The notes below the pieces were generated by a model. It had not been told where the DNA came from and searched no databases. It was given only the letters and a program-made list of their open reading frames with translations. From positions 1 through 64,000 of the forward strand of contig NZ_KB908268.1 of the NCBI RefSeq assembly GCF_000382405.1: 64,000 nucleotides of DNA, read 5' to 3'. Position 1 is the first letter of the stretch. The number at the start of each line of letters is the position of its first letter. Source of the stretch: Mycobacterium sp. 141. Lineage in GTDB: Bacteria; Actinomycetota; Actinomycetes; Mycobacteriales; Mycobacteriaceae. Below are positions 41,374 through 50,708 of this stretch, in pieces. The translations under genes and the position numbers were made by a program.

Positions 41374-41395
41374 CCCGGACGCTATGACGTCCGGG
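41374..41395 (+). terminator. Terminator-like hairpin after the small secreted protein
   Basis: CCCGGACG and CGTCCGGG pair over 8 bases around a 6-base loop, 40 bases after the stop codon and before the MscS gene. Confidence 0.6.
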
Positions 41396-41433
41396 TTCGA
41401 CGCGCGCGAACGGCCTTCCGTACGGTCGGAACC

Positions 41434-42384
41434 ATGAGTGTGTACAACATGGCTTTCGAATGGACGGAGACCAATCGGCATTGGCTCATCGAGGTGCCCA
41501 TCCGGATAGTGGCGTACACCGTGGTCGCGTTGATCGCGCGATTTGTGCTGCACCGGATGATCGATCGGGCTACCACCGGCAGGTCGGGCGCTCTCCGTCG
41601 CGGGGACATGCAGGTGGAAACCAAGAAGCCGTTGATTCTGCGGTACTTGCGCGATCGTGCGTCGGCGTCAGCCAAAGCGGCGGAACGTCGCCAGCAACGC
41701 GCACAGACCATCGGCTCGGTGCTGAAGTCAACGGCGTCGATCCTGCTGCTCATCTGGGTGGTGCTGGCGGTGCTCAGTGTGCTGGGCGTGAACATCGCGC
41801 CGTTCATCGCCTCTGCCGGCGTCGTCGGACTCGCCATCGGGTTCGGTGCGCAGAACTTGGTCAAGGACTTCGTCACTGGCGTGTTCATGCTGCTGGAGGA
41901 TCAGTACGGTGTCGGCGATACTGTCGATCTCGGCGACGCGACCGGGGAGGTGCAGAGCGTCGGACTCCGGATCACCACTGTGCGCGATATTGACGGCACC
42001 CTCTGGTACGTCCGCAACGGCGGAATCTCGCGGGTGGGAAACATGAGTCAGGATTTTGCCGTCGCGCGGGTCGAGGTGCCGGTGGCGTTGACCGCTGATG
42101 TGGATCGCGCCGAGCAGGTGGCGCTCGATGCCGCACATGAAGTGATCGCCGATCCGACGATCGGCCACAAGGTGGTCGGTGAACCGGAAATGCTTGGCGT
42201 GCAGGAGTTGTCGCCAGATCTACTCAAGCTGAGGATGACGGTCAAGACGAAGCCGAACGCGCAATGGTCGGTGCAACGCAGGCTGCGGCGGGCGGTTCTG
42301 CGCGCTTACGACGAACACGGGATTGACCTGCCGTACCCGCAGGGACGCATCCACGCCGTGATCGGTGGGAAAGAAGCCGAGTAA
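41434..42384 (+). CDS. MscS-family mechanosensitive channel
   Basis: The 316-residue product has about three transmembrane helices. The pore-lining helix is followed by the MscS signature VVGLAIGFGAQNLVKDFVTG, then the beta domain (YGVGDTVDLGDATGEVQSVG, RITTVRDIDGTLWYVRNG) and an alpha/beta C-terminal domain. Such channels open on membrane tension and release solutes during hypo-osmotic shock. Its length is typical of the small-conductance group. A charged cytoplasmic loop (about 55-80) lies between helices one and two. Confidence 0.9.
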   Translation: MSVYNMAFEWTETNRHWLIEVPIRIVAYTVVALIARFVLHRMIDRATTGRSGALRRGDMQVETKKPLILRYLRDRASASAKAAERRQQRAQTIGSVLKSTASILLLIWVVLAVLSVLGVNIAPFIASAGVVGLAIGFGAQNLVKDFVTGVFMLLEDQYGVGDTVDLGDATGEVQSVGLRITTVRDIDGTLWYVRNGGISRVGNMSQDFAVARVEVPVALTADVDRAEQVALDAAHEVIADPTIGHKVVGEPEMLGVQELSPDLLKLRMTVKTKPNAQWSVQRRLRRAVLRAYDEHGIDLPYPQGRIHAVIGGKEAE

Positions 42385-42526
42385 CGCCGGTTGTCGGAGG
42401 TGCCTTGATGGTATCCGGGTGCGCTGACAGGTGAGAGTGCAGCGTCTTGGGCAATGTGTGGTGAGAAGCAACGTCCAAACTTTTGACGGCTTCAAGGCGG
42501 TTGTGTGGCAGGTGGGAGAATCCCAC

Positions 42527-42759
42527 GTGATGCACGTTCAGATTCTGCGAGCCGACGACTGGCCGCTCTGGCGTCACCTCCGCCTGCAGGCGCTGGCGGA
42601 GTCACCCGATATGTACGTCGCGACGTGGTGCTCTCGGTCAAGGCACACAATCGGCCCGCCTTCGCGCTCTATGAATGCAACGGATTCGTCGATGCCGGGC
42701 CGTCGCCCGATGATGCCGATGAGCGGTTGATGCGTTGCGAAGGTACGGCGTTGGTGTGA
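42527..42759 (+). pseudogene. GNAT acetyltransferase with internal deletion
   Basis: The 5' part (from GTG 42527 or ATG 42530) encodes a typical GNAT start, MHVQILRADDWPLWRHLRLQ followed by ALAESPDMYVATW. The 3' part, in another frame, encodes a GNAT end: LSVKAHNRPAFALYECNGFV followed by DAGPSPDDADERLM. The acetyl-CoA-binding core between them is missing. About 75 of some 170 codons remain, so it cannot be active. Confidence 0.8.
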
Positions 42760-42774
42760 GGTCTTGGCGGCTTG

Positions 42775-44400
42775 CTACCCCTCAGCCGCCACCAACGACC
42801 CGAGCTTGATGTTGGGATTGTCGCGCTGGAAGCCCTCAAGCCGCCACGGTGTCGAGAAGAGCACGAGCATCACTCCGTCGGAGCGGGTCAGAACCTCTGC
42901 TGACACTTGGCGATTCACGAATTCGGCATCTTCGGGCGACACGATGCGGGCCACTTGATAGGGCAGGGACTCCAGGGAGATCGGTGCGCTGAGTTCGGTG
43001 GCCATCCGATGCGCGGCCACCTCGAACTGCATGGGACCGACCGCGGCGAACACCGGCGCCTGCTCGCCGCGCTTGTCGGAGCGCAGCACCTGCACCACGC
43101 CTTCTTGCTCCAATTGCTCGATGCCCTTGCGGAATTGCTTGTGCTTGCTGGGGTCGGTGCCGCGGGCCACCGCGAAGTGCTCGGGGGAGAAGCTCGGGAT
43201 CGGTGGATATTGCACGGGCACATCGCGATACAGCGTGTCACCCGGACGCAACGCCGCGGCGTTGGCGAGCCCGATGACGTCACCGGGCCAGGCGTCGTCG
43301 AGCGTCGAGCGCTGCTGGCCGAACACCGACTGCGCGTACTTGGTGACGAACGGCTTGCCGGTCGCGGCGTGGGTCAGCACGTCGCCGCGTTCGAACGTGC
43401 CCGAGACCACCCGCGCGTAGGCGATGCGGTCGCGGTGCGCGGAGTCCATACCGGCCTGCACCTTGAACACGAAGGCACTGAACGGACTGTTCGGAACTCG
43501 CCGCACGCCGTCGACGTCGATGGCGCCGGAGGGTGCTGGTGCGAGTTCGACGAGAACATCGAGCAACTGGTTCACGCCGAAGTTCAGCGCAGCCGAGGTG
43601 AACAGGACCGGGGAGGCCTCGCCGCTGAGGAACGCCTCGCGGTCGTAGTCGGACCCGTCGGCTGAGAGCAGCTCGGACTCTTCGGCCGCGGTGTCCCAGT
43701 CGACGCCTGCAGCATCGTGGGCCGCGTCGACGGGGATGTGCTCCTCGGGCGCGATGGTGGCCCCGCCCGCAGTGCGGGTGAAGCGGATGAAGTGGCCCTT
43801 GCGGCGGTCCATCACGCCCTGGAAATCCCCGGCGATGCCGACCGGCCACGTCAGGGGAGTGGTGCGCAGGCCGATCCGTTCGTGGATCTCGTCCATCAGT
43901 TCCAGGGCGTGCCGGCCCGGCCGGTCCCACTTGTTGACCACGGTGATGATCGGAATGCCCCGGTGCTTACACACCTGGAAGAGTTTGAGGGTCTGCGGTT
44001 CGAGGCCCTTCGCGGCGTCGATGAGCATCACCGCGCAGTCCACGGCCGTCAGCACCCGGTAGGTGTCCTCGGAGAAGTCGGCGTGGCCGGGGGTGTCCAA
44101 GAGGTTGATGACGCAGTCGCGGTAGGGGAACTGCAGCGCGGTCGACGTGATCGAGATGCCGCGCGCTTTCTCCATCTCCATCCAGTCCGACACCGTGGAG
44201 CGTCGGCCCGCCTTGCCGTGGATCGCGCCGGCCTCGGTGATGGCCCGGGCGTGCAGCGCCAGCGCCTCGGTCAGCGTGGACTTGCCGGCGTCAGGGTGGC
44301 TGATGACGGCGAAGGTTCGGCGGCGGGCCGCTTCCGCGGAGACACGGTCGCCTTTCGGCGTTTCGGTGGCGGTCGGGGTGTCGAGGGCGTTGTCGGTCAT
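42775..44400 (-). CDS. prfC: Peptide chain release factor 3
   Basis: The 541-residue translational GTPase has G1 SHPDAGKSTLTEAL, G2/G3 with ARGISITSTALQF and LLDTPGHADFSEDTYR, and G4 VVNKWDR. It is followed by the EF-Tu-like second domain and the RF3 C-terminal domain. RF3 recycles RF1 and RF2 from the ribosome after peptide release. The ATG at 44400 begins the conserved N-terminus. The length matches the family (about 530 residues). It converges with the GNAT relic. Confidence 0.95.
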   Translation of the reverse strand: MTDNALDTPTATETPKGDRVSAEAARRRTFAVISHPDAGKSTLTEALALHARAITEAGAIHGKAGRRSTVSDWMEMEKARGISITSTALQFPYRDCVINLLDTPGHADFSEDTYRVLTAVDCAVMLIDAAKGLEPQTLKLFQVCKHRGIPIITVVNKWDRPGRHALELMDEIHERIGLRTTPLTWPVGIAGDFQGVMDRRKGHFIRFTRTAGGATIAPEEHIPVDAAHDAAGVDWDTAAEESELLSADGSDYDREAFLSGEASPVLFTSAALNFGVNQLLDVLVELAPAPSGAIDVDGVRRVPNSPFSAFVFKVQAGMDSAHRDRIAYARVVSGTFERGDVLTHAATGKPFVTKYAQSVFGQQRSTLDDAWPGDVIGLANAAALRPGDTLYRDVPVQYPPIPSFSPEHFAVARGTDPSKHKQFRKGIEQLEQEGVVQVLRSDKRGEQAPVFAAVGPMQFEVAAHRMATELSAPISLESLPYQVARIVSPEDAEFVNRQVSAEVLTRSDGVMLVLFSTPWRLEGFQRDNPNIKLGSLVAAEG

Positions 44401-44642
44401 CTCGCCAGCGATGGTATGGCCGACCTGCGGTAAATCAGTAATCGAGTCGGGCCGGTCACTGAGCTCACCACTTCCGGAGACCGCCGTCACAGCGCACCGA
44501 AGCTCGGCCACACAACGACGGTGTCACGACTCGCCTACAGGCCGTGCCTGTCGCGCCACACAGGACTCTCCCCGGTTAGGATTAGCGCACCCGATCGGTG
44601 CTCGATCGATACGGCTCTCGCCGGAAACACATTGGAGTGACG

Positions 44643-45896
44643 TTGACGTCTGTTCGCCGTGCCAGCCTCGCGGTCATGTTTGCCGTGCTCGCCGTGCTCG
44701 GCGGCGTGGTCGTCACCGCACTGCCGGACTGCGGTGAGAACTGCCAGACGCTGGCCGCCGCGCCCCCTGGCGTCCCGCAGGCGTCGCCGACCGAGCCGGC
44801 CAAGCTCACGATCACCCCGAAGCCCAAAGCCGAGGACGTCGACCCGCTGGCGCGCGTTCTGGTGACCGCCGAGACCGGCACGCTGGACACCGTCACGATG
44901 GTCAACGACGGCGGCAAGCAGATCCCGGGCATCCTCACCCCCGATGCCAAGACCTGGAAGCCGACGACGACGCTCGGGTTCGGCCGCACCTACACCATGA
45001 CGATCGCGGCCAAGGGTCCCGGCGGCATGCCGACCCGACAGGTCACCACCTTCAGCACGCTGACCCCGAGCAACCAGTCGCAGGTGTATCTCGACGGCAC
45101 GTCGGGCGCGATGTTGCAAGACGGCGCGAAGTACGGCGTCGGCATGGTGATCGTCGCGCGCTTCGACGAACCCATCACCGACAAGGCCAACGCCGAACGT
45201 CGTCTCAAGGTGACCACCAACCCGCCGGTCTTCGGCGCCTGGAACTGGATCGACGACCAGACCGCGCATTGGCGGCCGGAAAAGTACTACGCGCCGGGCA
45301 CGCAGGTGACCGTCGACGCCGACATCTACGGCGCCAAACTCGGCGACGGCCTCTACGGCGCCGAAGACGAGAAGGTGTCCTTCACCATCGGTGACTCGCA
45401 CGTCTCGATCGCCGATGACAAGACCAAACAGGTCAGTGTCTTCGAGAACGGCAAGCTGGTCCGCACCATGCCCACCTCCATGGGCATGGGGGGCACCGAG
45501 ACCATCGGCGGCACCACACTCAGCTTCTGGACTCCGCCCGGCGTCTACACCGTGATGGACAAGGCCAACCCGGTGATCATGGACTCCTCGACGTTCGGCC
45601 TGCCCGTCAACAGCCGCCTGGGCTACAAGGAAACCATCCCGTACGCCACCCGGATCAGCACCGACGGCATCTACCTCCACCAGCTCAACGCGACGGTCTG
45701 GGCCCAGGGCAACACCAACACCAGCCACGGCTGCCTGAACCTCAACAGCGACAACGCCAAGTGGTTCTTCGACTTCTCCGTGCCCGGCGACATCGTCGAG
45801 GTGCGCAACACCGGCGGCGAACCGCTGACCCTGCAACACAACGGTGACTGGAGCGTGCCGTGGGGCCAGTGGATCCAGGGCAGCGCGCTGCGCTGA
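44643..45896 (+). CDS. L,D-transpeptidase
   Basis: The 417-residue product has an N-terminal hydrophobic export segment (SLAVMFAVLAVLGGVVVTAL) and two Ig-like regions (about 50-260). The C-terminal YkuD domain contains the catalytic His in GIYLHQLNATVW and the Cys in TSHGCLNLNSDNAKWF. Mycobacterial Ldt enzymes make the 3-3 cross-links of peptidoglycan and are targets of carbapenems. The paralogue type (LdtMt1-5) was not decided. TTG at 44643 has GGAG six bases upstream; GTG 44637 and an earlier ATG at 44598 are alternatives. Confidence 0.9.
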   Translation: MTSVRRASLAVMFAVLAVLGGVVVTALPDCGENCQTLAAAPPGVPQASPTEPAKLTITPKPKAEDVDPLARVLVTAETGTLDTVTMVNDGGKQIPGILTPDAKTWKPTTTLGFGRTYTMTIAAKGPGGMPTRQVTTFSTLTPSNQSQVYLDGTSGAMLQDGAKYGVGMVIVARFDEPITDKANAERRLKVTTNPPVFGAWNWIDDQTAHWRPEKYYAPGTQVTVDADIYGAKLGDGLYGAEDEKVSFTIGDSHVSIADDKTKQVSVFENGKLVRTMPTSMGMGGTETIGGTTLSFWTPPGVYTVMDKANPVIMDSSTFGLPVNSRLGYKETIPYATRISTDGIYLHQLNATVWAQGNTNTSHGCLNLNSDNAKWFFDFSVPGDIVEVRNTGGEPLTLQHNGDWSVPWGQWIQGSALR

Positions 45897-46028
45897 ACTC
45901 ACTTGGCCGGCGGTCAAGCACCCGAGTTCGCCCGAACGGGCGCCGGGCTATCCGCGGCGGGCGAGGCGGCAGGCAGCCCGTCGTACCGGTAGCCTCAGGT
46001 GCGATTGACGAACGATCGGAGGTCATCA

Positions 46029-47150
46029 ATGGGCCTCGTACTGGGTTTCTCGATGACATCGAGCGTCGTCCGGTGGGTGCTGGTCGACGGGATCACGGGC
46101 GAGGGTGCACCTGTCGACCGCGGGGCACTGGGCATATCCGACGTCGGGACGTTCGACGCCGAGGCGCTCTTGGAGAACGTACTCGTCGGCGATGAACTGC
46201 ACGCTGCTGGCCTGACCTGGTCGCCTGGCGCCGACGCGGTGGCCGCCAAGGTCCGCGCGGCTCTCGACGCGCTGGGCGGCGGGGCCCGCGTGGTCGACGT
46301 TTCTGACGTCGAGGCCGCCGAGGTACTGGCCGGCGGCATCGCCGAGATCTCCGGCTACGACTTCCTCGTCATCTGCATTGTCGAACCCGGGGCCGCACTT
46401 GTCGCGACGGTCAACGACCAGCGGGTGCACGTCGAACGGATCGACCGCAGCGACTCCGGGCTGCTGGAGCGTGCCAGCGCTGCGGTTCGTGGCGCGCGCC
46501 CGAGCCCCGACGCGGTCTTCGTCCTCGGATCCGACGTCGAGGCCGCCGACACTCTCGTGGCCGTGCTGCGCGAAGAGACGGCGCGTCCCGTCTTCACCGC
46601 CGACGAGGCCGACCTCGCCCTTACCCGGGGTGCCGCACTGGCCGCCGCCCGCGGCGCGAACGCCGCACCGGCGACCGTGGCGAAACCGCTACTCTCCCGT
46701 GTCGCCGTGTTGTCTTCGGTGCTGGCCGCCGCAGTCGTGGTGTTCGTTGTCTCGTTGTCATTCGCGCTCGGCCTGCGGCTGACCCCGGAGTCGACGGAGA
46801 TGCACAACACCAGTGCCGTCGAGCCCTCCGTGCGGCCGGCCGCCCCACCGTCGATCGCGAAAGCCACCGCTGTGCCTGCGCCTCACCCAGCTGCCCCGCC
46901 GCCGGTCCCTGAGACGGTCGGAGCGCACGCACCGGCGGCCTCAGCTCCCGAAGCGGCTCCCGTCGAACCAGCCGCGGCGCCCGAGCCGGCGTACGTCCCA
47001 CCGGCGCCGGAACCGGAACCTGCGTACGTGCCGCCGGCCCCACCGGTCTACGCACCGTCGCCCGTCCCGGCGTATGTGCCGCCGGTGGCGCCGCCGCGGC
47101 TGCGCGACCGGATCATCGAAAAGATCCCACTACTCAATCGCTTTCACTGA
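46029..47150 (+). CDS. Proline-rich membrane-anchored protein, paralogue of the one at 1321
   Basis: The 373-residue product starts at ATG 46029 with GGAGG seven bases upstream. It begins MGLVLGFSMTSSVVRWVLVD, a pattern shared with the protein at 1321, and again has one transmembrane helix (about 224-246). An Ala/Pro-rich outer segment with repeats such as AYVPPAPEPEPAYVPPAPPV follows. The overall plan is a cytoplasmic ATPase-like fold, one helix and a proline-rich wall-spanning arm. A GTG at 45999 is less likely as start. The function is unknown. Confidence 0.75.
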   Translation: MGLVLGFSMTSSVVRWVLVDGITGEGAPVDRGALGISDVGTFDAEALLENVLVGDELHAAGLTWSPGADAVAAKVRAALDALGGGARVVDVSDVEAAEVLAGGIAEISGYDFLVICIVEPGAALVATVNDQRVHVERIDRSDSGLLERASAAVRGARPSPDAVFVLGSDVEAADTLVAVLREETARPVFTADEADLALTRGAALAAARGANAAPATVAKPLLSRVAVLSSVLAAAVVVFVVSLSFALGLRLTPESTEMHNTSAVEPSVRPAAPPSIAKATAVPAPHPAAPPPVPETVGAHAPAASAPEAAPVEPAAAPEPAYVPPAPEPEPAYVPPAPPVYAPSPVPAYVPPVAPPRLRDRIIEKIPLLNRFH

Positions 47151-47187
47151 CGTCATCGAGACTGAAGTGGCGGGTGTGACGTGCGAG

Positions 47188-48696
47188 CTACTCCTTCCGC
47201 TCCCGCCACGCCCGTTCAAATGGCAGCCGCCAGGCGTTCGGCGCGATGAGCTGATGGATCGCGTTGGGCCCCCACGTGCCCTGCGGGTACATCTTCACCA
47301 CCGGTGGGTCCAGTAGCAGTGTTTCGGAACGTTCCCACAGCGACTCGATGCCTTCGGCGGTGGTGAACAAGGTGTGATCGCCCCGCATGGCATCGAGGAT
47401 CAGCCGCTCGTAGGCCTCCAGAACGTCGCTGATCTCCGCGGTCTCCTGCGTGGAGAACTGCATCGAGAGCTTCTCCAGCCGCATGCCCGGCCCGGGGCGC
47501 TTGCCGTAGAAGGACAATGACACCTTCGACGCGTCGGCCAGATCGAACGTGAGATGGTCCGGTCCTTGCGCGCCCACCCCGGAGCCTGTCGGAAACATGG
47601 TGCGCGGTGCCTCTCTGAACGCGATCGAGATGATCCGCTGACCCTCGGCCATCCGCTTGCCGGTGCGCAGGTAGATCGGCACCCCGGCCCAGCGCCAGTT
47701 GTCGATCCCGACCTTGAGTGCGATGAACGTCTCTGTCTCCGAGTCCGGCGCCACGCCTTTCTCTTCGCGGTAGCCCTGGTACTGCCCGCGTACCACGTCG
47801 GCGGTATCGATTGGCAGCATCGACCGGAACACCTTGTTCTTCTCTTCGCTGATGGCGCGAGGTTCCAGCGCGGTCGGTGGCTCCATCACCACGAATGCCA
47901 TCACCTGGAGCAGGTGGGTGACCACCATGTCCTTGAAGGCGCCGGTGCTCTCGTAGAAGTTGGCCCGTTGATCCAGGCCGAGCGTCTCGGGGATGTCGAT
48001 CTGGATGTGGTCGATGAAGTTGCGGTTCCAGATCGGCTCGAAAAGGCCGTTGGCGAACCGGAACGCCAGGATGTTCTGCGCGGCCTCTTTGCCCAGAAAG
48101 TGGTCGATGCGGAAGATCTGGGATTCCTTGAATGTCCTGTGCACGAACGCATTCAGCGCAACCGCGCTCGCCAGGTCGGTGCCGAACGGCTTTTCCATGA
48201 CTACCTTGGACCGCCTCACCAGGTCGGCGTCCTTGAGCATCGTGATGACGGACTCGGCGGCTTTGGGCGGCACCGACAGATAGTGCAGCCGACGGGCCTC
48301 GGGGCCCAGGTCGGACTCGGCGGCGTTGACGGCGGCGGCCAGTGCTTCAGGGCCGGCGCTCTGCGGCACGTAATGCACCTTGCTCGCGAAGTTCTTCCAC
48401 TGCTCGTCGGTGGGGTGCCGGTTGCCGAACTCATCGATGGCCTGTTTGGCGTGGTCGAGGAATTCTTCGTCGGTGTAGTCCTCCAAAGAGGTCGCGACGA
48501 CCCGGATATCGGGGCTGAACGATGACTCTTCCAGATAGGCCAGGCCCGGAAGCAGCTTCCGTTTCGCCAGATCGCCGGTCGCGCCGAACAGCACGATCAC
48601 GTGCGGCGGCAACACCTCGCTGTTGGGACGCGTCGGGTGGGAACCTATTCCGGGGTAGGCGACAGTCTGCGCATTTTCAGGAGCCACGTTCTGCAT
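47188..48696 (-). CDS. zwf: Glucose-6-phosphate 1-dehydrogenase
   Basis: The 502-residue product has the NADP-binding start HVIVLFGATGDLAKRKLLPG and the substrate-binding active site RIDHFLGKEAAQNILAFRFA. The family's C-terminal domain ends at PFERAWRERKE. It oxidises glucose-6-phosphate to 6-phosphogluconolactone and supplies NADPH. The length is typical. It is convergent with the proline-rich protein gene and is not in an obvious pentose-phosphate operon here, so it may be one of two zwf genes. Confidence 0.95.
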   Translation of the reverse strand: MQNVAPENAQTVAYPGIGSHPTRPNSEVLPPHVIVLFGATGDLAKRKLLPGLAYLEESSFSPDIRVVATSLEDYTDEEFLDHAKQAIDEFGNRHPTDEQWKNFASKVHYVPQSAGPEALAAAVNAAESDLGPEARRLHYLSVPPKAAESVITMLKDADLVRRSKVVMEKPFGTDLASAVALNAFVHRTFKESQIFRIDHFLGKEAAQNILAFRFANGLFEPIWNRNFIDHIQIDIPETLGLDQRANFYESTGAFKDMVVTHLLQVMAFVVMEPPTALEPRAISEEKNKVFRSMLPIDTADVVRGQYQGYREEKGVAPDSETETFIALKVGIDNWRWAGVPIYLRTGKRMAEGQRIISIAFREAPRTMFPTGSGVGAQGPDHLTFDLADASKVSLSFYGKRPGPGMRLEKLSMQFSTQETAEISDVLEAYERLILDAMRGDHTLFTTAEGIESLWERSETLLLDPPVVKMYPQGTWGPNAIHQLIAPNAWRLPFERAWRERKE

Positions 48697-48885
48697 ACTG
48701 ACAGGTCGGCGTGCACTGATGGCGTCGGTTGGATGAACTCGTGTGTGTCCGGTTCGATCCAGACGCCGTGGACCGCTGTCGATTCTGAATGGATTTACCG
48801 AGCCCAGCTATACAAATTCCCGCAAAACTGTTAACCAAATTGACGCGCCATCGCGATGTGATCCATCTCACTGCAGAGATACAGT

Positions 48886-49062
48886 ATGACTATAACCACA
48901 GAAAGGGCGGTCATGGTCGGAGCATTCATTGGCGGTCTGCTGCTGGTGCTGGGCCTCGTCGCAATCGCAGCCGTTGTCGTAGCGGTCGCGATGGGTTTGC
49001 CCACATTGGCCATCACCATCGGTCTCATCTCCGGTGCGTTTTTCGCCGGGCGGGCCGTTTAG
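48886..49062 (+). CDS. Small membrane protein
   Basis: The product has 58 residues from ATG 48886, or 49 from ATG 48913, which is preceded by AAAGGGCGG. It has two hydrophobic helices, FIGGLLLVLGLVAIAAVVVA and LPTLAITIGLISGAFFAG. Its stop codon overlaps the stop codon of recD on the other strand. The upstream region (48871-48900) is AT-rich and may hold its promoter. The function is unknown. Confidence 0.6.
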   Translation: MTITTERAVMVGAFIGGLLLVLGLVAIAAVVVAVAMGLPTLAITIGLISGAFFAGRAV

Positions 49063-50708
49063 GCTCTGAGCCGCTTCCGCAGCCCCGTCGCGCGCACCGC
49101 CTGCCGGGTGATGGCTGCGCGCACTTCCGCTTCGGAGCCGACGACGCGGACACGCGTCTTGGCTCGGGTGACCGCGGTGTAGAAGAGTTCCCGCGTCAGC
49201 AGCCGTGAATCGATGTCCGGCAGCAGGACGGTCACCTCGTCGGCCTGACTGCCTTGGGCTTTGTGGATCGTCATGGCGTGCATGGTTTCCACTTCGGTGA
49301 GCCGACCGGTCGCGAACGATCCGTTGCCATCCACCGCGACCCGTAAGCCGTCGGGCGTCGCGACGGTGACGCCGGTATCCCCGTTGTACAGCTTGAGGCC
49401 ATAATCATTCGCCGTCACCAGGATTGGCCGCCCCACGTACCACGCGGTCCACAATGGCTCGCCGGTCGCATCGGTGAGCCACCGCTGCACCTGGCGGTTC
49501 CAATGCATGACGCCGGCCGGCCCGCGCCGATGCGCGCACAGCAGTCGATGCTCGTCGAGAGTTTTCAGCGCCGCCTTGGCATCACCCAGGATCGCGGCTT
49601 GCCGCAGCTGAAGTGCATGCGGCACAACCACATCCCGTAGCCGCTCGGTGATGTCGGTCGTGACCCACTCGATGTTGTCGCCTCCGGCGGCCAGCACCTG
49701 CAGCGCGGCATCGGCGTCACCGATCCGGATTGCCGTGGCCAATGCCCCGATCGACTTGCCGAACCGGTGCGAGGTCCGCAATGCCGCCACTCCGCGTGAC
49801 CCCAACCCGTCGACCAGATCGGCGAGCACTGCACCGGCTTCGACCGAGGCCAACTGATCGGGATCGCCGACCAACAGCAGCCGGGTCTGCGGCCGCACCG
49901 CCTCCAGCAGCCGGGCCATCATGGTCAGCGACACCATCGACGTCTCGTCGACCACGATCACGTCGTGCGGCAACCGGTTGCCACGATGGTGGCGGAATCG
50001 CGACGAGGTGTCCGGCCGCGCGCCGAGCAGCCGGTGCAGCGTGGTGGCCTGCAGCCCGGCCAGTCGCCTCTGGTCGACCAGGGCGAGCTCATTGACCTCC
50101 AACTGCACTGCTTCCTGCAGCCGGGCTGCAGCCTTGCCCGTCGGCGCGGCCAGCGCGATCCGCAACGACCGAGCACCCGTCAACGCCGCCTGTTCGGCCA
50201 ACAGAGCCAGCAGCCGTGCCACCGTGGTGGTCTTGCCGGTGCCCGGGCCGCCGGTCAGCACTGTCAGTCCGTGCGACAGCGCGACCTCCGCCGCGGCCTG
50301 CTGCTCGTCGAACCCGGTGGGGAACAACCGCGATAGGTCAGGGGCTGCCCCCGAGGGCCGGGTGCCGACGAGAGTCAGCACGTCGTCGCGCACCTGCTGC
50401 TCTTCGCGCCAATACCTGTCGAGATACAGCTGGTCGTCGAAGAGCCGCAGCACCGGCCCGGCGGTGAGCAGGGGACTGGCGGCTACCGCGGCCAGCCAGG
50501 CGTCCGGTTCCGGCCACGGCAGATCCGGCAGATCGACCTGAGCGGCGACCGACCGCAGATCCACGCACACCGACCCGGCGCGCAGCGCCCGCACCGCCAG
50601 TGCCACGGCAAGCGTCACCGATCCGTCGGTTTCACCGCCCAGCGCGGTGAGTCGTCGAGCCACCTGGACATCCGCAGGTTCGAGAATCTCGGCGAAATGA
50701 TCAAGCAT
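49059..50708 (-). CDS. recD: RecBCD enzyme subunit RecD
   Basis: The 549-residue product is a superfamily 1B (5'-3') helicase with Walker A VLTGGPGTGKTTTVARLL, Walker B VIVVDETSMVS, and the C-terminal motif MTIHKAQGSQADEVTV. With RecB and RecC it unwinds and degrades DNA from double-strand ends; in mycobacteria the complex supports single-strand annealing. The ATG at 50708 overlaps the end of recB by 8 bases. The gene order recC-recB-recD matches Rv0631c-Rv0629c. Confidence 0.95.
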   Translation of the reverse strand: MLDHFAEILEPADVQVARRLTALGGETDGSVTLAVALAVRALRAGSVCVDLRSVAAQVDLPDLPWPEPDAWLAAVAASPLLTAGPVLRLFDDQLYLDRYWREEQQVRDDVLTLVGTRPSGAAPDLSRLFPTGFDEQQAAAEVALSHGLTVLTGGPGTGKTTTVARLLALLAEQAALTGARSLRIALAAPTGKAAARLQEAVQLEVNELALVDQRRLAGLQATTLHRLLGARPDTSSRFRHHRGNRLPHDVIVVDETSMVSLTMMARLLEAVRPQTRLLLVGDPDQLASVEAGAVLADLVDGLGSRGVAALRTSHRFGKSIGALATAIRIGDADAALQVLAAGGDNIEWVTTDITERLRDVVVPHALQLRQAAILGDAKAALKTLDEHRLLCAHRRGPAGVMHWNRQVQRWLTDATGEPLWTAWYVGRPILVTANDYGLKLYNGDTGVTVATPDGLRVAVDGNGSFATGRLTEVETMHAMTIHKAQGSQADEVTVLLPDIDSRLLTRELFYTAVTRAKTRVRVVGSEAEVRAAITRQAVRATGLRKRLRA

